64,000 nucleotides of DNA from contig LSRX01000679.1 in assembly GCA_001939145.1 (NCBI GenBank), positions 289,550 to 353,549 of the forward strand. Direction: 5' to 3'. The notes under the pieces are model-generated. The model saw only the letters and a program-made list of their open reading frames with translations, was not told the origin of the DNA and searched no databases. This DNA is from Symbiodinium microadriaticum. Lineage: Eukaryota; Sar; Dinophyceae; Suessiales; Symbiodiniaceae. Within the stretch, counting starts at the first letter, position 1. The number at the start of each line of letters is the position of its first letter. Made by a program: the position numbers and the translations under genes. This document shows positions 9,055 through 19,285 of this stretch, in pieces.

Positions 9055-12000
9055 TCCCAGGTCCTGAAGAATGCCGCCCAGGCGCTTGCAGTGCTCCAGG
9101 AAGGCGGCCCAGTGACGGTCCAGTCGCAACACCTGCTGCAAAGTATACTATGACATACTATGATATACTATAATATACTCTCATATACTCTGATATACTC
9201 TAATATACTCTAATATACTATGATATGCTATAATATACTGTGATATACTATGATATACTACGCTACTCCATACGCGTCACACGTCAGAGACCCTGCGATT
9301 CTGACGTCGCAAGACTTGCTGGGCCTCGGGACTTCCGAGCACGACCAGGCCTGCAAGAGCAAAAAAAAAGAGACCGGGTTTAGGGTTTAGGGTTTAGGGT
9401 TTAGGGTGTTTCGGTTCCGTCGGCAGAGGCGGCAACACGCTTGATCTGGACACACACACACACAGAAAGACTCATCTTGACGCTGAAAGGGCCTACTCTG
9501 CCGCGGCTCACCGCAACGTTGAGCAAGTGCCTTGCCAAGAGAAGCAGCTCCCACGGAGCCGTGATTTCTGACATCTTGGCTGGTGGAGTTTGCTTCGGCA
9601 CAGGCTGCACCTTCGCGCTCTCAGGTCTGGACTTGTCCGCAAGGCAACCCAACCTCTGCCCGGCCTGGCGCCAAAAAAAGTGAGTCGCCACCAGAGGGCG
9701 TTGCCATCAGGGCCTCCGTCAAGCCGCTGCCGTTGGAAAGCACGGTGGACAGGAGGACATAGTCCCACCTGGCATCCCAAGGAGGTGCGTGAAACGCATC
9801 TCTGTAGGAATTCTTCGAGCCACGGGGCTCGGAGCCCTGTGCCGTAACCACGGAGCCAACGTGGACACCTTTTGCTCCAAGGCGGCGAAGCTCGCTTTTC
9901 AGCTCCACCACCTGTGACAATCCCCCCAAAGTATCCACCCACTTACCTAAACCCTAAAATCCCTAAACCCTAAACCACAGTACCAAGAAGAAGATATATC
10001 TGCTGCCAGAAACTCGCCTGGGCGTTGTACCAGGAAAGGACGGCGACACTCTTGGAGCCAGCTCGAGCGGCGATTTCAGCTGCCAGCCTACAAATTGGTC
10101 ATCACATACTACCAACACCAATAAAAACTAGTATTAGTATTAAGACTACGATAAGTATTAATATTAGTATTACTACTCTAGATCACTGCTGCAACCGGCC
10201 TTGCGCATCGCTCGGCCTCCCGTACATTCGCCTTCGAGAGACTTCACGTGCACGAGACTCCGATGCTGCACTGAAGAAATCAGCCTTGGATCGTGTGGAC
10301 GAGTCCTTCGTGGCGACCTCGTGCACCTGCTCTCAACCAGCAGCAAATGAATGGCATTTCTGCCCGCGGATCCCCCGCAAGAACGCCGGAGCCCTGCCAC
10401 GTTGATGATGATATTTTCTGCCATTGAATGTGATAGAACTCTGTATGAGTGGGCTTCCGCTGGTGGCACGACACGGATTTCGGCGACGAAGCTTTCGCTG
10501 ATGGCACTTTCGATGAAGGGCGTTTGATTAGGAATGCTTGCTCGTGGGCTTCAGCACGCGTGCACTTATGGCCACATCGTGGAGGAGTGCTGAGAACCTC
10601 AAGCAATCCGACGAACCAACCGAATCTCGCGAAAATGCCAGGTCGCGACGTGCTCGGCACTGTATGCAAGCATGTCGAGCTGCACAGATTGTGCCAGACA
10701 GCCTCCTCCTGGAATGTGGGAGGCGACGTCCAGAACAGCACTGGAGAGGGTGACCCAGTGTATCCGTGGGCCTTGCCAGGGTTTGGTGCTACGTCACCAG
10801 GCATCAGAATCACACAGAGACCTTCCTTGGGTTTGACTCTGAACTTAGACTTAGACGGATCGCTACTGTTGCAAGGGTGCAGTCCAAGAGGGAAGACTGG
10901 GTCTTGGACGAGCATTCCAGCCGGACGGTCTTGCGTCGATTTGTCGCTGAACACCTCGGACGCTTGCACAGCCGTCGCTCCGCCCTCGAAGCCGCTAGGT
11001 GAAGTGCGACATCTGAAAGTGCTAGGCAGTGCTAGAGGAGACCAAAGTGCAACAGTCTCGTCAATTTCATGAGCTAGCAGACTCCTGTGCCACTCCCTTG
11101 CAAGACCCACCTTCCCCCCGTAGAACTGTTTCGAGGGAAAGCTGTTCCTGCGGCAAGCGCGAGCGAACGGCATGCTTACACTGACACACAGCCAGAGTAG
11201 ACAGTCGCAGGCAGTCATGCTGGGGTGCATCCGGTACTGCTGCCGGAGCAAGACCGAAGGTGGTGCCTGAAAGGCTCACTTCTTCGCCTCAGGGATCGCA
11301 GGACCCAGAAGAGCCCGATGCCTGAAGCGAAGGTGTTGGCTGGCTTGGCGGTACCTCAGAAACACTAGAATCAGCTGGCCAGGCGGGAGCTGCAAGCCAA
11401 AGCACCCAGCCCGCACTAAGCAGCGCGCCGCCTGCTCACCTAGCGAAGGCGTAGCAAGCCTGCAAAGAAATCATGCGAACATATCACCTGCTTCAAGGTG
11501 GCACACAGATTGCATTGAGCCGCGCACCCGCCCAACTTCTCAAGCTCCTCACATCTCTCAAGGCACGGTGTCAAGAATCGGAACAACACCCGGGGAGTAT
11601 CGGAGCACCCACATTCCACAGTCCTCGTTGCTACAGAAGCAGCCTGCACGACGTAGAAGAAGCTCAAAGTTTGGAGCTGGGACGAGACAGGAGCCTTTCT
11701 CGCTTCGGTCCTCCACGAGCCGTGCAAAGGACTTCAAGTCCACAGACTCGACGCCTCGCAGAAGGCCAAGGGCTCCAAAGAAAGTATCGGCTGATGAAAG
11801 CAGCTCAGGTTTCCCACGCCTAGCTCGGAGCAGAGAACTTTGAATTCCTCCCTCCACTCCGAATCTGTTCCTGCTCGCAAGGATTGAGAATCTCGATATT
11901 GCCTTGAAGTGAAAGCCCAACTAGCTCCTTCCCAGCCAGTACGCTCTGCAAAGACCTGCATGTCCTTCAGAAAGCTTCCGCAGTCGTAACATGTGCAGCA

Positions 12001-13341
12001 ATCAAACTCTCTTCGTTGCACTCGGATTGCCAACTCTTTTGTGTCGCAGTCTGCTGAAGCTTTGCTCCTTGAGCCATTGCTTTTCGCTTGGCGACGGACA
12101 GAGGCGGGAAACAAACCCTGGCATAGGGCAGCACCTTGTTCTCCACCCGTGGGTCACTTCGTCTCGTTTCTCACTTCATATCATCATGTCATCATGTTGG
12201 CCCCAAGAGTGGCATCGGAGTATGGCGAGCTTAGGCTGCCTTTGGATCCTGCTGTGCTCTTAGCCACTGAGCATTGAAGTAATTAGCAATATTATCCCTT
12301 GTAGGCCCTATGTTATGCTATGGTACACCGTCATATACCCCAAAACCTTGTTTCTGCGTGTGGGGGAGAGGCAGGCTGGGCAGGACTCGGCAACACGCGG
12401 CGGACATGCAACCATAAGCTGCGAAGCAGCCGTCTGGGACAAAAAATATCTGCAACACGATGCAACAAGCACCAGGCATGATGTCGGCCTATGCCGCGGA
12501 TGGGACCCTTCGGACTGAATCTAGCCTCGCGGATCGGACTCTGCACGAGCCGAATGTACTTTCATGCCAAGGAGAATGTCACAAGCAAACTCGAGCGTAA
12601 CTCAACGAGCACCCGCATAAACGATGACAAACCAGCACAACATTTTGTCCCGATCTCCGATCGGCATTTTGTTCTCGCTGACCCGTACATGCGTGTTCTG
12701 TCTTGCAAGATTAGCGCCGGCTTGAGGCGCAGGGCACCAAGACATTACATGACACCACAATACTTTGCGCGGCTTCCGCCCGGGTCCTCAGCTTGAAGGC
12801 TGCACGACGAGGAGCCTGAAAGCTTTCGCGAGCTTTGCATGTCGAAGGGCTCACGTACCCTCCTGCAAACAAGCCGATATTAAGTAGCTCGACATCAGGG
12901 CCTCGAAGAGCGCAGAAAGCCTCCCGGCACTCTAAGCAACGGCCACTGTCTGTATGCCTAGCAGAGTCTTGCGCGTCTCTGCAAAAGACGCGATCACGAT
13001 TGCCTTTCCTTGCAAGCTGACGGGGTGTGCATGGCATTTGTTCAACTCGCTGTCGCAATGCCTGGAACACCAATTGCGCCCTGTCAGGTGGCAGGTCCTT
13101 CACAGATGTCTCGAATCGAAGTAATGAAGATCACGCAATCCAAAACTGCTTACTGCTTTTACTATCACTGTGCACTTGTTGCGCATTCATCCTTGTTACG
13201 GTTGCGGTTATAGTATGTGTGGCTAGGGCAGCAGAAGAAGAAGAATCAGAAGTAGTAGTAGTAGTAGTAGTAGTAGAAGAAAGGAGGAGGAGTAGGAGGA
13301 GGAGTAGGAGTAGGAGTAGCAGTAGCAGTAGCAGTAGCAGC

Positions 13342-13373
<32 letters not shown>

Positions 13374-13379
13374 CAGCAG

Positions 13380-13421
<42 letters not shown>

Positions 13422-13422
13422 C

Positions 13423-13453
<31 letters not shown>

Positions 13454-13507
13454 TATAGTAGTAGTAGTAGTAGTAGTAGTAGGAGCAGTAGTAGTAGTAG
13501 TAGGAGC

Positions 13508-13557
<50 letters not shown>

Positions 13558-15030
13558 TGGTAGTGGTAGTAGTAGTAATTAGTAGTAGCAGTAGTAGCAG
13601 TAGTAGCAGTAGTAGCAGCAGTAGCGGTGGTAGCAGTAGTAGCAGTAGTAGCAGTACTAGTAGTAGCGGTGGTAGCAGGAGCGGTAGCAGCGGCAGTAGT
13701 GGGAGCACAAGTGTGGTAACCAGCTCCGTGCTGTTGCCAGTTTTATGACTCTGTGTCCTGGAGGTCGGACACATCCGGCAAGTGCTTGGACGCTGCGTCA
13801 CGGTCCTTCAAGGTAGGCACCGAAAACTGGCCACAAGATTTTCACGGGGAGCGACTGGGAGCAGGTAACAGAGGTCCAGTGATAAATTTATGGTCTTGCG
13901 ATGATTGGATGCCTTAAACCCTTCAAGACCGTAGGCCCCGAAGCAAACACGTGACAGCCGAAGCACAGCTCAAATCTTAAGCCACAATATTGAAAAACAT
14001 GCACACATCATGGATGCAAGCCTTGCGATGGTTGCCTCCAGATGCGTCATGACTATCTGTTTGGGCGAGCTTGTCAATTCGTTCCTGCGTTGATGCGTCG
14101 CTGCGTTGCAGCAACCGTTCCATCGTTCCTTCGCTTCTTCATTCCTTCGTTCCTTCGTTCGTTCGCATGTACGTTCTTTCCTTGCTTGATTTCCTTCCGT
14201 GCTTCCTCCCTCCTTGCTTCCTTGCTTCCTTGCTTCCTTGCTTCCTTCCTTTCTGGTATAGGGTAGTCGCCCTTGCTAGTGAATTCGCTACAGTACCGCA
14301 ACTGCACACTTGCATCGAACTCCCTACTGCGACTCGTTGCCTCAAGGCCACCGGCTCCGGTAGAAAGGCGTTCGAAGAGCGAGCAGGCCAGGCCTAGGGA
14401 AATGTTAGCCAGAGCCGCTAGGGTCAGGGTGTAGTTAGAGCTGAGGGACCCCAAACCCTAACGATGCAGGCCTTCGGTTTGGATGCGATATTTGCTAATA
14501 TATACATATACATAAACATATATACATATATATATATATATATATCTGTGTGTGTGTGTGTTCAGGTGAAGGTACTGATAGGACTGCCGACACGTTGGAC
14601 AGAAGGTCTAGGGCTGTGTCATGTTCAGGGGGCACTACCGTCAGGGACCTACTGTAATGCGCTAGGGCATACTGTTGAGGTTCATGGTCCAGCAGCCGCT
14701 GAGCAATGCGAGGCAGAAGGGAGCACAATGGAGCAATATCTGTCGAAAGTTCAGGAGCTAAGATGCTAGCCCAAACTGCCGGCATCACGATTCTTCACGA
14801 CTGGGCGCAGCTGTCGATAGTCACCCACCAGAACCTTGCTCACAATGTCACTACATGCAGCAACATGCAGAGGCTCACTCCCTCTGAGCACGTGGCAACT
14901 CTCTGCACAGCTTTGCTCAAAGTCAAGGGGCAAAGAGTCTGGCAAGGTCTGGAAAGAATCTCCCCGCAGCAGTTGCTTCTTGGTGTATCGCCTCTGGCTC
15001 GGGCGATGTGCCGCATTCGTCCACCACCAC
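9055..15030 (-). CDS. SF1 (UPF1/ZNFX1-like) helicase, many exons over 6 kb
   Basis: Helicase motifs appear in the right order along the minus strand. Motif II is VVVDECGTSPEPEA (14986-15030) and motif III is GDYRQLRP (14802-14825). An exon from 14393 carries GLACSLFERL. Motif IV is LLRQQYRMHPSM (11217-11266), followed after a 69-bp intron by NSFPSKQFYGGKV. A motif V region is GSVVTAQGSE, then DYVLLSTVLSN (about 9660-9938), and motif VI is LNVAVSRGRVG (9491-9523). A C-terminal block, HWAAFLEHCKRLGGIL, lies at 9055-9137. This family unwinds RNA or DNA with ATP and includes RNA-decay and RNA-silencing helicases. A possible motif Ib (NILLATN, about 15180) lies just upstream, but no P-loop was found upstream. 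The intron at 11148-11216 needs a GA donor. Introns hold a 3-kb repeat-rich stretch and TTTAGGG tracts. The family is firm; exon limits are not. Confidence 0.8.
9137..9262. repeat. (TATAC TATGA)-type pentamer array
   Basis: About 125 bp of 5-bp and 10-bp units built on ATACT, interrupted by single-base variants. It lies between two helicase exons, so it is probably intronic. Confidence 0.9.
9374..9413. repeat. TTTAGGG tract inside a helicase intron
   Basis: Five uniform TTTAGGG units between the exon carrying motif VI and the exon carrying the C-terminal helicase block. Confidence 0.9.
11267..14274. other. Large repeat-rich intron of the SF1 helicase
   Basis: About 3 kb separate the SLFERL exon from the QYRMHP exon. 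The stretch includes minus-strand segments that look protein-like (for example SEWREEFKVLCSELGVGNL near 11830), so further exons are possible. It also holds the trinucleotide array at 13243-13720 and a TTCCTTGC-type repeat at about 14130-14250. Confidence 0.5.
13243..13720. repeat. Trinucleotide array, mostly (TAG)n
   Basis: Nearly 480 bp of TAG/AGT/GTA-phase trinucleotides with interspersed AGG, AGC and GGT variants. Its long ORFs on both strands (poly-Ser, poly-Val, poly-Thr, poly-Tyr) are products of the repeat and not genes. Confidence 0.95.
14500..14565. repeat. (TA)n-(GT)n dinucleotide run
   Basis: ATATACATA-type repeats pass directly into (TG)n. This lies in intron sequence between helicase exons. 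Confidence 0.85.
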
Positions 15031-15837
15031 CTGCCGCAGCTCTATGTTCTCCTCAGCAGATCATCACTATCAGAACAACAACTCAAGCAGCACCAGCGTC
15101 CTTCTGCAACAGCTGCGGGATCCAACCCCGGCGACAGGAACAGTTGGTTGCAAGGAGGATGTTGCAGCCTGCCATCACAGATCCAGATGCCACCTCTGCT
15201 CTAAGCACGTGCAAAAAACCTGCTACAAACCGATGCGACTCGCCAGCCAAGATCGGCACGATGTCGGGACATGGCAGATCTGAATCAGAAATCAGATGGA
15301 TGAAGTCATGCCAGAGGGACTTTGAAACTCAAATGCCCGAGCTTCTTGTCGTGCTTCCAAGTATGAAGTCCTGCAAAATATCCGTAGAGTGCATCGGCAA
15401 CGAAGACAGGGCCCACGCAGCATCTCGTGGACCCCTTGCCCAATTCAGGACTCCCGGCAGTGCTTTGACACACTTTTCTCTGGCGGTTAAAGGCTGCTGC
15501 CTTTTGCTTTGAAACGAGAGCAGCAAAGAACCTCATTGCGACTCTTGCGCCGCTCGGTAGCCGACCACTGTTTGGCGGTGACCATCCTGCCTTCTTGGAA
15601 AATCTAGTGCATTTTGCGGAGAAATTCCACTAGAACTCGCTGGGCTTGAGGCAAGCAAACCCAGCGTTGTTGCCCTGGACGGGAGCCCGAGCCACAGCGC
15701 TGCTGCGGCTGGCTACATAATTAAAGCGGTTTCTTCGGCGGACCCCCTGGGTAGGAGCAAATAGGCAGAGCATGCTCAAAGGACTCGTCTTGGCCTGGGT
15801 CCATCGGCTGGAAACGTCTGGCGGCTGAGGGCTTTCA

Positions 15838-15960
15838 TATACTATATATTATACATTATATATATAATAATAATATATATATATACATACATATATATAT
15901 ATATATATACATACATATATATATATATACATACATATATATTTTATATATTTTATTCAG
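15838..15960. repeat. (TA)n with ATACATAC inserts
   Basis: AT-only stretch of about 120 bp with three ACATACAT interruptions. Confidence 0.9.
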
Positions 15961-16231
15961 AAAGAAAAAGAAGGACAGAAGACGAGGACCCGGCCGCCCA
16001 GCGGCTCTCCAAGCCGCTGCTCAGCTCACTTGCGCCTCGGCGGGTGCGCAGGCGCTTTCGATTGCATTCTATGGGTGCTAGACGCCAGACTATAATCTAG
16101 TATTTTCATAATCTTACAGTTTAGGGTTTAGGGTTTAGGGTTTAGGGGTAATCTTACAGCATGCTAGAATACTGAAGATGAAAAAGCAGAGGCGATGAAA
16201 AAGCCTGGGGCCGGGGCGGCATGAGGTCCGG

Positions 16232-16401
16232 ATCCTCAGCGCTCCCCCGCACCTCGCATGCCCGAAGATTCGAGCCTGGCCCAGAACCGGCTTCGCTTAG
16301 CCTCCCCGGCCTTGAGGAATGCTTGCACCGGATCATCGATGCTGCTTCGAAGCACACCGCCAAAGGTGTCTAATTCGGTGAGATCTTCATCTTCGACCTT
16401 G
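16232..16401 (-). CDS. Exon of unknown gene, acidic and helical
   Basis: After a plausible splice acceptor (TTCAAG at about 16402) the minus strand reads VEDEDLTELDTFGGVLRSS, then DDPVQAFLKAGEAKRSRFW and ARLESSGMRGAGE, ending at a TGA. Residue composition and length look genuine. It lies between the CoA-transferase stop (17222) and the first helicase motif (15030), so it could be an N-terminal exon of the helicase or a separate gene. Confidence 0.45.
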
Positions 16402-16653
16402 AACCAAGTATGCTACTGGTAGCATGGGAAGTCTGCATGCCACATCATGCTGCGTGCTGAAGATTGCTTTCCAAGTTGCGCTTTCCGACTTTGGCAACAC
16501 ACTGGGATCTGACCTGAAGCGCCCATGTTGCTACCACAAACTTTGCTGGGGAGCGCAGACAGGTGCAAGCACTCAGAAGAACTAGGGGCTGAACACCGAA
16601 CTGATGTGGCCCCACGTGCTTCCTACAGGGACCAGTGAGCAAGTCCCCACGTT

Positions 16654-16862
16654 ACATATATGTATATATATATAGATATATATATATATATAGATATGTA
16701 TATATATATATATATATATATATCTATCTATCTATCTATCTATCTATCCATCCATCTATCTATCTATCTATCTATCTATCCATCCATCCATCTATCCATC
16801 TATCTATCTATCTATCTATCTATCTATATATATACATATATATATAGAGAGAGAGAGAGAGG
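16654..16862. repeat. (TA)n, (CTAT)n and (GA)n compound microsatellite
   Basis: Blocks of TATA, CTAT with CCAT variants, TA again and finally (GA)n. Open frames across it encode only Tyr-Ile-Ser-Leu repeats. Confidence 0.95.
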
Positions 16863-17221
16863 TATATGGGCCTACAGGTGCTCGGCTCGGCCTGTGAACT
16901 GGTAGGCAGGGTGACTGTCACTGACCTCCACAACCCTGCGCTTCTTCTTCGCAAGGGGCCGGACGACCTGATGTGGCACGCAGATGATTTCCATCCGAGC
17001 TTCATGAACACGATGCAAGCACTAGCTGTGACTACGATTGCAGGGCGCATCCAGAATCAGCTCGGGATGCCACACCCGGAACATCAAACTTGGCATTGTC
17101 GATGGCACCGATCTCATGCAAATCTTCAATCCTGTCCATGGACATGCCTGGCAACAAGGACGGAAACTCCTCAAAAAGCCCAAACGAGCGAAGTGCTGAT
17201 GACTGTCTGGTAGGACTCCGC

Positions 17222-17624
17222 TTATATACAAATTGCGTAGAAAAAACTTCTCCATGATCCGCCTGAGTCAAGCAGAACCTGTTCTGTGTGCTCACCAACA
17301 CGTGGGGGAGGAAGGCGGTAGTCCACCTGTGGACGGAGCTGCAAAAGAATTTGGCACACTTGCAGGGTAACTCCCTCCCAGAAGCCCCCAAAAGCATCGG
17401 GCAGCCTTGGTGCGGGAGAACTTCATCGGCGAGCCGATGAGCGAGACCGAATCACTGAAGCCAGGGAGGTTCATCTGAATTTCCATGTCTCGCGACTGAA
17501 CCTGGGAAGCCCGAGAAATTGGAGCTCCCATGCCGCTCTGGCTGTTCTGCGTTTGGCCGCGTTGTCCTCTGAGGTGCCGGACCGAAGTCCTCTTGTCTTG
17601 GAAGTTTCAGAACAGTTTATCATG

Positions 17625-17665
<41 letters not shown>

Positions 17666-19056
17666 GATCATCGGTTGCGTTCGGATTTAGACACATTCTG
17701 CCTTGTCGTGGCAACGCCGGCAACGCCCTGCTAACATCACTGGCATTAGAGCTGACAATTTACTCACAAAAACGCCGAGAGAGTCAAGCACAGGACTATC
17801 GCATCTTGCAGCGGTAGATGCTTGTTAAAGCTGATCTGACAGTTCGTTGCATTTCCCACAAAAGTCCCCGCTCAGACACTGTAGGGTGGCCAAGCAGGTT
17901 GGCTGCTGGACTGCTGCAGCTTTAGACTCACTGCCCAGTGGGTGTGCATCTGTGTGTGTGTGTGTGTCCATATCGCAGGCAAGAGGCATGAGGGTCGGCG
18001 AAAACTTCATCAAGGTGAAGGATGGGAGCACAGCCGACCATCTCCTTCTCCAACTTCTCCAGCCACCAAAGCTTCTCGTGCTGCGAAGTGATCTCGTTCA
18101 GAGTCGGCGTGACAACATCCCTGTGAACGACGCGGGCCTTCATGGTGTTGAACCTCTCGTCCTTCATGAGTTCCTCTCGACCAGCCACCTTGCAGAAGCG
18201 CTCGAACTGATCGTTGTTGGATGCCGTCAGGATGAAATAGCCTCAGCACACTCAGCACTCCGCTCTGCAAACCACCTGCGATCAAAGCTGAACAACGGAC
18301 AACGAAAGACAGAACACAAAAGGCAACACGAAGACGAAACAGAATGCTACGAGCAACCATCCTTGGCTGGCATGACCTGGTATGGCACCACGTTCGGGTG
18401 GTTGTTGCCCACGCGCTTCTGCCGCTGCTTCTTGGCCAAGTAGTTCATTCCCTGATTCGCAAGGAGCGCCACTGCCACATCAAGCATTGAGATGTCCACG
18501 TGCTGACCCAATCCGGTCACGTGCTTGTTGTGCAAGGCTGCCAGAATCCCAATGACCTGCAAAAGTACACTTTCCTGGGCTCCCATAAGCTTGAGAAGAC
18601 ATGGGAGCTGAGGCTCCGGCACCATGCAGCCCTGCCGTTAAGTCGAAAAGAGACAGCCCAGTCTTCATCGGCGCACCGTCGGGTTCTCCGGTGAGACTCA
18701 TGGAGCCGCCCATCGCCTTGAGAACGACCAGAACTCCTAAACCCCTAAACCATATACATATGTACAGACATACGTAGGTTCATGTACTTGTTTATCTATT
18801 TATTGATTTGCTTGATTTTTGTTTGTGTGTTTGTTTGCTTGTTTGTTCGTTTGTTTGCTTGCTTGCTTGGTTGTTTGTTTGTTTGCTTGCTTGTTTGTTG
18901 ATTGTTTGTTTGTTGATTGTTTGTTTGTTTGCATGCTTGTTTGCTTACTTGTTTGCTTGCTTGCTTGCTGGCTTGTTTGTTTGCTTGCTTGTTTGCTTGC
19001 TTGTTTGCGTGTTTGTGTCTTTGTTCAATTTCAATTCTTTGTTTGCTTGTTTGTTC

Positions 19057-19091
<35 letters not shown>

Positions 19092-19254
19092 CGCTTGCTT
19101 GCTTGCTTGGCTGGCTGGTAGGCTGACTGGCTGGCTGGCTAACTGCTGGCTGGCTAGCTGGTTGGCTGGCTGGCTGGTTGGTTGGTTGGCTGGCTGGCTG
19201 ATTGGTTGGTTGGTCGGTCGATTGTTTTTGTTTCTTTAGATAGTTAGTTACTTG

Positions 19255-19285
<31 letters not shown>

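Noticed and set aside
10449-11072. Plus-strand ORF of 207 codons
   Set aside because: It overlaps the helicase exons antisense and shows no family motif.
13223-13801. Long ORFs of poly-Ser, poly-Val, poly-Thr and poly-Tyr
   Set aside because: They are translations of the (TAG)n trinucleotide array in several frames and strands. No unique protein sequence is attached.
14629-14656. Sequence ACCGTCAGGGACCTAC shared with about 34684-34704
   Set aside because: The match is only about 16 bp with unrelated flanks, too short to call a repeat family.
14706-15512. Plus-strand ORF of 268 codons
   Set aside because: It is antisense to SF1 helicase motifs II and III, which are clear on the minus strand.
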